DNA from: Streptomyces sp. NBC_00249
Lineage (GTDB): Bacteria; Actinomycetota; Actinomycetes; Streptomycetales; Streptomycetaceae
Assembly (NCBI RefSeq): GCF_026342355.1
Contig: NZ_JAPEMV010000009.1
Coordinates: forward strand, 248,001 to 312,000
Length of the DNA stretch: 64,000 bases
Reading direction: 5' to 3'
Below, piece after piece: positions 10,816-18,311 of the stretch (positions are counted from its first letter, which is position 1; every line of letters starts with the position of its first letter). The translations under genes and the position numbers were made by a program. A model generated the notes under the pieces. It had not been told where the DNA came from and did no database searches. It saw only the letters and a program-made list of their open reading frames with translations.

Positions 10816-12078
10816 CTACCTTGCGGTGGCGGGCTTGACGCGGCGTGCGCGCCTGTCGACTGCCCTCCCGGCAGCCGGGACGAGCGCGAGGCCCATCCGG
10901 TACAGGTGCAGGATGTTCCGGCCTGCGTTGTGGTCGGCGTTTCCGGTCCATCCGCAGTCGGGGTTCTTGCACATGAACACGGCCTGGGACTCCCGGCTGC
11001 CTGGTGTGGTGAAGCCGCAGGCCGAGCAGCGCCGGGAGGTGCCGGGGGCGGGAACCTTGACAAGGGTGCCACCACGGCGTGCGGCCTTGTACGCCAGCAG
11101 CTCGACCGTGCGACCCCAAGCCTCCTGGGTGATGGAGCGGTTCAGGCCGGCCTTCTGCACGACGTTCCTCCCCGGCTGCTCCGCTGTCCCCTTGGCAGAC
11201 TTGACCATGTTCGTGACGGTGAGCGCTTCCACCACGATCACGCTGTACTTCGCTGCGATCTCGGTGGTGGCCTGGTGCTGCCAGTCCAGGTGCCTGCGCT
11301 TGGCTGTCGCACGAAGCCCCTGGATCCGGTCATAGGTACGCCGCAGGCGGCGCGAGGCGCGCTCGCCTCGCATGCGGAAACTCTTACGGTGCGCGGCCCG
11401 CCGCTCCAGACGCAACAGCTCTGCCTGTTCCTTCTGGGTCAGCCATTCGCCGTGGTCGTAGCTCGTCCCGTCCGAGAGGGCTAGGGGCACCTTGACTCCC
11501 ATGTCGATGCCGACTTCAGGTCCGATGTGCGGCACGGGCTGCGGCTCAAGAGTCTGGATCCGGAACACTATGTGCCAGCCGAGCGCCCCCTTCACCAGCC
11601 GGGCCCCGGTGATGCGGTTGTCGGCGTCGGCACGTTTTCCCACGGGAAGATCTTTGGTCCACCGGAAACGGACACGGCCCACCTTCGGGATGTTCACCAT
11701 GCCCCAGCGGCGGTGCACGCGGGTGATGTTCAGGTCCCGCCCCTGCGGAATGTCCACGGACATCACCGCCCGGAATCGCGCCTTGAACTTCGGCTCCCCC
11801 GCCCGGCCCTCCCAGCAGTTCTTCCATGCCTGGAAGTACGTCTTCAACACCGCCTGCGCAGCCTGCGCCGGCAGCACACCCAGCCAGTCGATCTCCTTGC
11901 GCGCCTGACGGATCGCCTCGTCGGCGGCCGCCAGGGACCTCCGGTCCTTGGGGAGCATCGCCCACCAGTCGTGGAGCAGGTTCCACACCGTGCGGGCCGC
12001 GTGCGCCTGGGCATCCACCAGCCGAACCTGCGCGGAAGAGAGCTCCAGTCGGGCACGGTGCCCGAACTGGTGCTTCAT
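10816..12078 (-). CDS. tnpB: TnpB-type RNA-guided nuclease (IS200/IS605-IS607 group), no tnpA
   Basis: About 420 residues. An N-terminal helical domain (MKHQFGHRARLELS) is followed by the RuvC-like nuclease: the first Asp is in VGIDMGVKVPLALSDG, the Glu in IVVEALTVTNM and the last Asp in GNADHNAGRN. A zinc finger C-S-A-C ... C-K-N-P-D-C lies between the last two. All three catalytic acids are present, so the nuclease looks intact. Three starts compete: GTG 12099, ATG 12084 and ATG 12078. The last has GGGGAA nine bases upstream. No tnpA (Y1 or serine recombinase) is in the window, so this copy cannot move unaided. Confidence 0.85.
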   Translation of the reverse strand: MKHQFGHRARLELSSAQVRLVDAQAHAARTVWNLLHDWWAMLPKDRRSLAAADEAIRQARKEIDWLGVLPAQAAQAVLKTYFQAWKNCWEGRAGEPKFKARFRAVMSVDIPQGRDLNITRVHRRWGMVNIPKVGRVRFRWTKDLPVGKRADADNRITGARLVKGALGWHIVFRIQTLEPQPVPHIGPEVGIDMGVKVPLALSDGTSYDHGEWLTQKEQAELLRLERRAAHRKSFRMRGERASRRLRRTYDRIQGLRATAKRRHLDWQHQATTEIAAKYSVIVVEALTVTNMVKSAKGTAEQPGRNVVQKAGLNRSITQEAWGRTVELLAYKAARRGGTLVKVPAPGTSRRCSACGFTTPGSRESQAVFMCKNPDCGWTGNADHNAGRNILHLYRMGLALVPAAGRAVDRRARRVKPATAR

Positions 12079-12415
12079 CGACATGCGTTCCCCGCTCACA
12101 CGACCACTATGGCCGTTTCACCTCTACAGCCCCACCCGAACCCAATTAGTCATATATCCGCATACCTTGATGAAGCCGACACTGCCCCATCCGAACATTC
12201 ACCGGAACGAAAGAGAACCCCACCACTTCCAGCCTCCGGCCCCCTCCCCGCAGGTCGTAGACAGGCGCCGGTAGAAGCAGTAGAGGCGACCCCGGCATGC
12301 TCCCGTCGAGTACCCGCTCGCCTCCGCCCGCTGACGCAACCGCACGCACCGCCGGTCGCCCGCCCCACCACGCGTGTGACCCGGAGTCCCTCCAGACACC
12401 CTTGAAGGAGTTCCC
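12079..12415. other. tnpB-ddaH intergenic region
   Basis: A 337-bp stretch with no supported gene. It has an unusually AT-rich patch for this genome (12143-12170, ATTAGTCATATATCCGCATA), which could be the left end or promoter of the tnpB unit. From about 12280 to 12415 it leads into ddaH and ends with the GAAGGAG ribosome site at 12404-12410. The weak antisense frames here are Arg-rich and were not accepted. Confidence 0.4.
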
Positions 12416-13270
12416 GTGCCGCTCACCGAGCCCGCGACCACCCTCCCGGCCCCGGCCCCCTCGCGCGTCGCCACCCGACGCCGGCTGCTGATGTGCCGTC
12501 CGCGGCACTACGACGTCACGTACTCGATCAACCCGTGGATGCACCCGGAGAACCGCACCGACACCGCCCTCGCCGTCCGCCAGTGGGAGCGGCTGCGCGA
12601 CCTGTACCTCGGGCTCGGCCACCTCGTGGAGGAGATCGAGCCAGTCGACGGGCTGCCCGACATGGTGTTCGCCGCCAACGGCGCGACCGTCGTCGACGGC
12701 AAGGTGTACGGGGCCCGCTTCCGGCACGCGCAGCGCACCGCGGAGGGCCCGGCGTACCTGGACTGGTTCCGGGCCCGGGGCTACCGCGAGCTGCTGTGGC
12801 CCGAGTACGTCAACGAGGGCGAGGGCGACTTCCTCACCGTCGGCCGCCGGCTGCTGGCCGGCACCGGCTTCCGTACCGACCCGCGCTCGCACGCCGAGGC
12901 CCAGGAGTTCTTCGGCCTGCCGGTGACGAGCCTGACCCTCGTCGACCCGGAGTACTACCACCTGGACACGGCGCTCGCCGTGCTCTCCGACGGCGAGGTC
13001 ATGTACTACCCGGCCGCATTCTCCGAGGGCAGCCGGTCGGTGCTCCGCACCCTGTTCCCCCACGCGATCCTCGCGACCGCCGAGGACGCCGCGGTCTTCG
13101 GGCTGAACGCCTTCTCCGACGGCCGCCACGTGCTGCTGCCGGACGCGGCGACCGGCCTGAAGGCCCAGCTCAGCGCGCGCGGCTTCGAACCCGTCGGAGT
13201 CGATCTCTCCGAGCTCCTGAAAGCGGGCGGCAGCGTGAAGTGCTGCACCCTGGAGCTGCGCGACCGCTGA
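12416..13270 (+). CDS. ddaH: Dimethylarginine dimethylaminohydrolase
   Basis: A 284-residue guanidino-group hydrolase of the amidinotransferase fold. It would split methylarginines, or arginine-like compounds, to citrulline and an amine. The active-site set is visible: Asp in LPDMVFAANG, the EGEGDF loop, His in EYYHLDTALAV and the nucleophilic Cys in GGSVKCCTLELR near the C-terminus. GTG start with GAAGGAG six bases upstream. Thirty-four bases separate it from the ybaK-type gene, so co-transcription is likely. An arginine-deiminase-like activity cannot be excluded. Confidence 0.85.
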   Translation: MPLTEPATTLPAPAPSRVATRRRLLMCRPRHYDVTYSINPWMHPENRTDTALAVRQWERLRDLYLGLGHLVEEIEPVDGLPDMVFAANGATVVDGKVYGARFRHAQRTAEGPAYLDWFRARGYRELLWPEYVNEGEGDFLTVGRRLLAGTGFRTDPRSHAEAQEFFGLPVTSLTLVDPEYYHLDTALAVLSDGEVMYYPAAFSEGSRSVLRTLFPHAILATAEDAAVFGLNAFSDGRHVLLPDAATGLKAQLSARGFEPVGVDLSELLKAGGSVKCCTLELRDR

Positions 13271-13304
13271 GTCACCGCCGACGAAGTTTCCAGAAAGGAC
13301 CGTT

Positions 13305-13829
13305 GTGACCTCTGCGACCGCGATCGCGGACAGCTACGCCCGTCTGATCGACCTCCTGGCGGGCGGAGGAGCCGACTACCGGCTGCTGCGCCACGCCCCG
13401 GAGGGGCGGACCGAACTCGCCACCCTCATCCGCGGCCACCGTCTCGAACAGGCGGCCAAGTGCATGGTCATCAGAGTCGCGCTGGGGCGCAAGAAGCGCC
13501 GCTACGTGATCGCGGTGGTGCCCGGCCACCGCCGCGTCGACCTGGACGCCGTCCGGGACGAGTACGGCGGCACGAAGGCCTCCTTCGCGGTGCGGGAGGT
13601 CGCCGAGGAACTGACGGGCTGCGCCAGCGGTTCGATCATGCCGGTCAGCTTCGACCCCTCGGTGGAGGTGGTGGTCGACCCGGACCTGCTGGAGCACGAC
13701 GAGATCTGGTTCAACGCCGGCCGGCTCGACGAGTCGGTGGCGCTGAGCACGGCCAGCTACGTGGCGCTGGTCCGGCCGCGGGCGGCCCGGATCAGTGAGG
13801 TGGGCGCGCTGCTGGCCGTAGGGGGCTGA
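13305..13829 (+). CDS. YbaK/EbsC-type aminoacyl-tRNA deacylase
   Basis: A 174-residue member of the YbaK/ProX editing family, cytosolic trans-editing enzymes that hydrolyse misacylated tRNAs. The conserved pieces are QAAKCMVIRVALGRKKRRYVIAVVPGHRRVDL, with the central lysines, and the end motif EIWFNAGRLDESVALS. GTG start at 13305 after AAAGGA. It follows ddaH closely. Which mischarged tRNA it clears is unknown. Confidence 0.75.
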   Translation: MTSATAIADSYARLIDLLAGGGADYRLLRHAPEGRTELATLIRGHRLEQAAKCMVIRVALGRKKRRYVIAVVPGHRRVDLDAVRDEYGGTKASFAVREVAEELTGCASGSIMPVSFDPSVEVVVDPDLLEHDEIWFNAGRLDESVALSTASYVALVRPRAARISEVGALLAVGG

Positions 13830-13834
13830 CCGGA

Positions 13835-13864
13835 GGGCGGGCGGAGGACGGCCTCCGCCCGCCC
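13835..13864. terminator. Strong hairpin terminator
   Basis: A perfect 13-bp GC stem (GGGCGGGCGGAGG / CCTCCGCCCGCCC) with a four-base loop lies six bases after the deacylase stop. There is no T-run, as usual in streptomycetes. Confidence 0.7.
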
Positions 13865-13943
13865 GGCCCGCCCGGCCCCACCATGACGCACGTCTCCCGG
13901 CCCCTGGCACGGGGCCCGGGGGCGACCGCGTTAGTCTCGACGG

Positions 13944-14033
13944 GTGGACCCGAAGACCAGAAACCGTGTCATGGCCGGTGTGCTCGTGCTGATGTTCGTC
14001 GTCGTCGCCGTGGCGGCCGCCGTCGGGCAGTAG
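13944..14033 (+). CDS. 29-aa single-pass membrane peptide
   Basis: GTG start; reads DPKTRNRVMAG then a hydrophobic helix VLVLMFVVVAVAAAVG ending in Q. The length, the positive-inside N-terminus and the all-G/C third positions look like a real micro-protein. TAGTCT at 13932-13937 would serve as a -10 box for a leaderless transcript starting at the GTG. I recall similar tiny frames in this position in other streptomycetes, but that is memory only. Function unknown. Confidence 0.5.
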   Translation: MDPKTRNRVMAGVLVLMFVVVAVAAAVGQ

Positions 14034-14046
14034 CGCCCCCGCCCGC

Positions 14047-15036
14047 CTACCAGGCGAACGCCTCCGGCGACGCCCCCGGCCCCGGGAAGATCTCGTCCAG
14101 GGACGTCAGGAGTTCCGCCGACAGCTCCAGCTCCACCGCCCGCAGCGCGGACGCGAGCTGCTCCGGCGTACGCGGGCCGACGATCGGGCCGGTGACGCCG
14201 GGCCGGGTCAGCAGCCAGGCCAGGGCCACGTCGCCGGGCTCCAGGCCGTGCTTGTCGAGGAGGTCCTCGTACCGCTGCACCTGCGCCCGTACGTCGCTGT
14301 TGGCCAGCGCGTCCGCCGAGCGGCCCGAGGCGCTGCGCCCCGGGGTGCCCGCCTTGCGGATCGCGCCGCCGAGCAGGCCGCCGTGCAGCGGGGACCACGG
14401 GATGACGCCGAGCCCGTACGCCTCGGCGGCCGGGATGACCTCCATCTCGGCGCGCCGCTCCGCGAGGTTGTAGAGGCACTGCTCGCTGACCAGGCCGAGC
14501 CGCCCGATGCGCGCCGCCGTCTCGTTGGCCTGGGCGATCTTCCAGCCGGGGAAGTTGGAGGAACCCGCGTAGAGGATCTTGCCCTGCTGGATCAGGACCT
14601 CGACGGCCTGCCAGATCTCCTCGAAGGGGGTCAGCCGGTCGACGTGGTGGAACTGGTACACGTCGATGTGGTCGGTGCGCAGGCGCCGCAGGCTGGCGTC
14701 GACGGCCCGGCGGATGTTCAGCGCCGAGAGCCGGTCGAAGTTGGGCCAGGTGTCGCCCTCGCGGGACATGGAGCCGTAGACCTTCGTCGCGAGGACCGTC
14801 TTCTCGCGGCGGCCGCCGCCCTGGGCGAACCAGGTGCCGATGATCTCCTCGGTGCGGCCCTTGTTCTCGCCCCAGCCATAGACGTTGGCGGTGTCGAAGA
14901 AATTGACGCCGGCGTCGAGGGCCGCGTCCATGAGGGCGTGGCTCTCGGCCTCGCCGGTCTGGGGGCCGAAGTTCATGGTGCCGAGTACAAGTCGGCTGAC
15001 CTTCAGGCCGGTGCGTCCGAGCTGTGTGTACTTCAT
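14047..15036 (-). CDS. Aldo/keto reductase
   Basis: A 329-residue NADPH-dependent (beta/alpha)8 oxidoreductase. The N-terminus MKYTQLGRTGLKVSRLVLGTMNFG is typical. The catalytic tetrad is visible as Asp and Tyr in FFDTANVYGWGE, Lys in VLATKVYGSM and His in VYQFHHVDRLTP. The C-terminal NADP site has GVTGPIVGPRTPEQL. The ATG at 15034-15036 is only about ten bases from a promoter with MerR-type geometry, suggesting leaderless expression. The substrate is unknown; this subgroup acts on a wide range of aldehydes and ketones. Confidence 0.85.
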   Translation of the reverse strand: MKYTQLGRTGLKVSRLVLGTMNFGPQTGEAESHALMDAALDAGVNFFDTANVYGWGENKGRTEEIIGTWFAQGGGRREKTVLATKVYGSMSREGDTWPNFDRLSALNIRRAVDASLRRLRTDHIDVYQFHHVDRLTPFEEIWQAVEVLIQQGKILYAGSSNFPGWKIAQANETAARIGRLGLVSEQCLYNLAERRAEMEVIPAAEAYGLGVIPWSPLHGGLLGGAIRKAGTPGRSASGRSADALANSDVRAQVQRYEDLLDKHGLEPGDVALAWLLTRPGVTGPIVGPRTPEQLASALRAVELELSAELLTSLDEIFPGPGASPEAFAW

Positions 15037-15042
15037 GGGGCA

Positions 15043-15074
15043 CTAGCCAACTGCTTGGAGTGCGCTCGAGGCAA
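15043..15074 (-). promoter_or_regulatory. MerR-type promoter/operator of the aldo/keto reductase gene
   Basis: Reading the minus strand, a TTGCCT -35 box (15069-15074) is followed about 19-20 bp later by TGGCTAG (15043-15049). The spacer contains the near-palindrome CCTCGAG-CGCA-CTCCAAG (15054-15071). An overlong spacer with a dyad inside is the hallmark of MerR-activated promoters. No merR gene is in the window, so the regulator would act from elsewhere. Confidence 0.4.
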
Positions 15075-15095
15075 GCCCCTCCCGTGAAGGGCGTG

Positions 15096-15806
15096 TTACG
15101 TGCCGGACGCGGGCCGGTACGGGCCGCCGATGCCCCACGCCTGGTGCAGGACGGCCGCGAACTCGCCGGCCAGGCGGTGCTCCCCGGAGGCGTTGGGGTG
15201 GGTGCCGTCGTAGGTGTCGCGGTGGATGTCGTAGTCCTGCGGGCGGGCGGCCAGCAGGATGGGCGAGGTGTCCGTCGTCAGGTCGGCGACGGCCTTCGCG
15301 AGGAGTTCGTTGAAGCGGTCGACCTCGGCGGCGAAGGGGGCGTCCTCCTCGGCGCGGACGTTCGGGATGACGGGCAGGAAGACCATCCGGACGCCGGGGC
15401 GGGCCGCGCGCGCGGCGGCGACGAAGCGGCGGGCGTTGGCGGCGGTCTCGTCGGCCTTCGTGTAGAAGCCGAGGTCGATCAGGCCGAGGGAGACGAGCAG
15501 GACGTCGGCCTCGGCGGCCGCGGCGGCGGGGCCGATGAGGGGGGCCATGTGCTGCCAGCCCTCGCCCCAGCCGGCGAGGTGCCGGCGGGCGTGCCCGGGG
15601 AAGGCCGGGTCGGCGTAGTCGTGGCTGGTGGGGGCGTCCGTGAGGGTGTCGTAGAGCGCGGTGCGCGGCCCGACGATCCGGTGGGCGCCGGCCGGTTCCG
15701 CAGCCGGTTCCGGGGTGGTGGTGAGGTGCTGCCACATCCGGTAGCGCCAGGTGAAGTCTCCGGCGCGTCCGATGGTCATGGAGTCGCCGACGAACATGAA
15801 ACGCAT
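15096..15806 (-). CDS. SGNH/GDSL hydrolase
   Basis: A 236-residue esterase/lipase-fold enzyme. Block I is FVGDSMTIG with the nucleophilic Ser near residue 9. The last block, YDGTHPNASGEHRLAGEF, supplies the Asp-His pair. Blocks II and III are less clear, with VSLGLID standing where GxND normally is. No signal peptide is visible, so it is probably cytosolic. The frame is open to 16232, but the ATG at 15804-15806 gives the family N-terminus MRFMFVGDS. The substrate is unknown. Confidence 0.8.
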   Translation of the reverse strand: MRFMFVGDSMTIGRAGDFTWRYRMWQHLTTTPEPAAEPAGAHRIVGPRTALYDTLTDAPTSHDYADPAFPGHARRHLAGWGEGWQHMAPLIGPAAAAAEADVLLVSLGLIDLGFYTKADETAANARRFVAAARAARPGVRMVFLPVIPNVRAEEDAPFAAEVDRFNELLAKAVADLTTDTSPILLAARPQDYDIHRDTYDGTHPNASGEHRLAGEFAAVLHQAWGIGGPYRPASGT

Positions 15807-15882
15807 CCGGTCATCATCGCGGATCACCCGACGGGAACCCCTGTGATGCCGGACACGCCGTACGTGCTGGCAGGCTGGGGGG

Positions 15883-16899
15883 ATGCGCCTGCTGCCCGTG
15901 TGGACCGTTCCCGCCGCCCTCGTACTCGCCGCCCTGCTGCCGGGCGCCGCCGCGGCGGCCGAGACCCCCGGCGCCGCCGGCTTCACGATCGGCGACCCGC
16001 GGATCAAGGAGTCGAGCGGGCTCGCCGCCAGCCGGACCCATCCGGGCGTGTACTGGACGCACAACGACAGCGACGACGGCCCGTACGTGTACGCGGTGGA
16101 CTCCGCGACGGGCAGGACGGTCGCCCGGATCACGCTGACCGGGATCGGGACCCCGCGCGACGTGGAGGCGATCTCGCTGGGCCCGGACGGGCAGCTGTAC
16201 GTCGGCGACATCGGGGACAACCGGGGCGGCACCTGGGACCACGTGTGGATCTACCGCTTCCCGGAGCCGAAGGAGCTGGCCGACGCCACCGTCAAGGCCG
16301 AGCAGTTCACCGTGACCTACGACGGCGGGCCGCGCGACGCCGAGTCGCTGATGGTGCATCCGGTGACGGGCCGGGTGTACATCGCCAGCAAGAACCAGCA
16401 GGGCGGCGGCCTGTACGAGGGCCCGGAGCGGCTCTCGGCGGACGGGAAGAACGTCTTCCGGCGGATCGAGGACGTGCCGTGGGTGACGGACGGCGCCTTC
16501 TCCCCCGACGGCACCCGGCTGACGTTGCGCGGCTACCTGACGGCGCGCACCTGGCCGTGGAAGGACGGCCGCCCGGAGGGTGAGGGCGAGCGGGTGGACG
16601 CGCCGTGGCAGGGGCAGGCGGAGTCGGTGACGTACGCGCCCGACGGGCGGACGCTGATGTTCGGCGCGGAGGGCGCCTCCAGCCGGGTCGTGGCCGTGCC
16701 GGTGGCGACGGCCGGGGACGCCCCGAAGGGCTCCGCCCCGGCCCCCGCGCGCTCCGGCGGCGGCCCGGCGCCGTCGGCCGGGGCCCCGGCGGGCGGGGAC
16801 GGCGGCGGGGCCTATGGCAAGGGCGTCCTGGTGCTCGCGGGCGCCACCGTGCTGGCCCTCGGGGCGAAGCGGCTGGTGCGGCGCCGGCAGAAGGGCTGA
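15883..16899 (+). CDS. Secreted beta-propeller protein with C-terminal anchor
   Basis: 338 residues. A signal peptide (MRLLPVWTVPAALVLAALLPGAAAA) is followed by a ~230-residue repeat region with blade-like units (KESSGLAASRTHPGVYWTHNDSD, VEAISLGPDGQLYVGDIGDN, SVTYAPDGRTLMFGAEG). A Pro/Ala/Gly-rich linker, a hydrophobic helix (GVLVLAGATVLALGA) and a basic tail end the protein. The layout suggests a propeller displayed outside the membrane. A ligand or enzymatic role is not evident. ATG at 15883, divergent from the SGNH gene with a 76-bp gap. Confidence 0.7.
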   Translation: MRLLPVWTVPAALVLAALLPGAAAAAETPGAAGFTIGDPRIKESSGLAASRTHPGVYWTHNDSDDGPYVYAVDSATGRTVARITLTGIGTPRDVEAISLGPDGQLYVGDIGDNRGGTWDHVWIYRFPEPKELADATVKAEQFTVTYDGGPRDAESLMVHPVTGRVYIASKNQQGGGLYEGPERLSADGKNVFRRIEDVPWVTDGAFSPDGTRLTLRGYLTARTWPWKDGRPEGEGERVDAPWQGQAESVTYAPDGRTLMFGAEGASSRVVAVPVATAGDAPKGSAPAPARSGGGPAPSAGAPAGGDGGGAYGKGVLVLAGATVLALGAKRLVRRRQKG

Positions 16900-16973
16900 A
16901 CCCGGAACCGGGGGGAGAGATTCCGCGTCCCTGGCCTCGGAACTGGTCGTGGTCGTGTGGGGAGTTGCAGAAG

Positions 16974-18077
16974 ATGAGCGTGCGGATCTCCTCGGCCGCC
17001 GTGGCTCCGCGGGACAGGTTCGAATGGTTCACGGACGTCATCGCCCGCTCGCTCGCGCCGACCGCGATCCGCTGCGAGGACCCCGCCGCCTTCCGTGCCG
17101 AAGCCACCCTGCTGGACCTGGGCGCCGTCCAGGTGTCCACCTTCACGTACGGCCCGCTGAGCTCGCGCCGCACCCCGGCCCTGATCCGGCGGGGCGACCC
17201 GGAGCAGTACCAGCTGGCCCTGGTGACCGGCAGCCCCATGTGGATCTCGCAGCGGCGCGGTGACTCGGGGCCGGTCAGCGGCGACCTGGTGCTCTGGGAC
17301 ACCTCGCACCCGTACGAGGCCGGCGCCCCGGGCGAGGACGGCGACGTGGTCCGGGCGGTGGTCATGCAACTTCCCCGGTCCGCGCTGCCGTTCCGGGCCG
17401 ACCGGGTGGACCGGCTGCTCGCGCAGCGGATCCCCGCCGGGCGGGGCATGGGCGCGGTACTGGCCCAGTTCCTCGGCTCGGTCGGCGCCCACGCCGACGG
17501 CTGCGGGGAGCGGGAGCTGGCCCGGCTGGGCTCGGTCGCGCTGGGGCTGGCGACGGCCTGCCTCGCGGAGCGGCTCGACGCGTACGACGACCTGCCCGCC
17601 GAGGCCCGTGAGGAGGTCCTGCTGCGGCAGATCGACGCCTTCATCGAGCACAACCTCGGCGACCCGGAGCTCACCCCGAAGGCGGTGGCGGCCCGGCACC
17701 ACATCTCGCTGCGCCGGCTCCAGCAGCTGTTCCAGGGGCGCCGGGAGGGGGTCGCCGCCGCGATCCGGCGGCGCCGGCTGGAGCACTGCCGGGCCGACCT
17801 GCTGCGGCCGGAGCTGCTGGGCCGGCCCGTGCACGTGATCGCCGCCCGCTGGGGGTTCACCAGCGCGGCCGTCTTCAGCCGCGCCTTCCGGCAGGCGTAC
17901 GGCCTGAGCCCCTCGGAACTCCGGCACACGGCCGCGCCGTCCGCCGCCGCCGGGCGCGACGGTGTGGTCGGTCTGCACGCGACCCGGCGGGCGGGTACGG
18001 GCGGCTGGGACGGCCCGGACCGGCGCATCGGAGCACGCGACCGGCGGACCTCCGGCCCGGACCGCCGACTGCCGTAG
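16974..18077 (+). CDS. AraC family transcriptional regulator (cupin-6 type)
   Basis: 367 residues. The N-terminal ~190 residues resemble the AraC-binding-like sensor (RDRFEWFTDVIARSLAP ... PYEAGAPGEDGDVVRAVVMQLPRSALP). Two helix-turn-helix units follow: ELTPKAVAARHHISLRRLQQLFQ and PVHVIAARWGFTSAAVFSRAFRQAYGLSPSELR. A charged tail (GPDRRIGARDRRTSGPDRRLP) with D-R-R repeats is unusual. ATG 16974 is preferred over the open frame upstream, with GGAG at 16961-16964. Target genes are not apparent. Confidence 0.85.
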   Translation: MSVRISSAAVAPRDRFEWFTDVIARSLAPTAIRCEDPAAFRAEATLLDLGAVQVSTFTYGPLSSRRTPALIRRGDPEQYQLALVTGSPMWISQRRGDSGPVSGDLVLWDTSHPYEAGAPGEDGDVVRAVVMQLPRSALPFRADRVDRLLAQRIPAGRGMGAVLAQFLGSVGAHADGCGERELARLGSVALGLATACLAERLDAYDDLPAEAREEVLLRQIDAFIEHNLGDPELTPKAVAARHHISLRRLQQLFQGRREGVAAAIRRRRLEHCRADLLRPELLGRPVHVIAARWGFTSAAVFSRAFRQAYGLSPSELRHTAAPSAAAGRDGVVGLHATRRAGTGGWDGPDRRIGARDRRTSGPDRRLP

Positions 18078-18263
18078 CAACCCCGCCGAGCGACTCCCGC
18101 GAAGCCCCGGGCGGCCTCCCCGGCGCCCCGGGCGGCGGCCGCGCAAACCTCGTTGCGCGCAAGGTCAACGAAGGCTGCGCGCACCGCACATACCGGGGCT
18201 CCACACCGTTCTATGATCGGTTTCCGGCCACCCCCGCAGCGGGGTGGCTCGGCCAGGACGTCC

Positions 18264-18299
18264 CACGGCCCGGCCGGGGTGCGCCCCGGCCGGCCCGTG
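18264..18299. terminator. Hairpin terminator between convergent AraC and SPFH genes
   Basis: A 16-bp stem with one mismatch (left 18264-18279, right 18284-18299) lies 12 bases from the SPFH stop. A smaller 8-bp stem, GCCACCCC/GGGGTGGC, lies at 18227-18248. Together they serve both convergent genes. Confidence 0.6.
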
Positions 18300-18311
18300 C
18301 GACGACGCCGA

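Noticed and set aside
17020..17035. tRNA T-loop-like GGTTCGAATGG
   Set aside because: It is within the AraC coding frame and no cloverleaf can be built around it.
18153..18162. Palindrome TTGCGCGCAA
   Set aside because: It lies between the ends of two convergent genes, not in a promoter, and such GC palindromes are common by chance.
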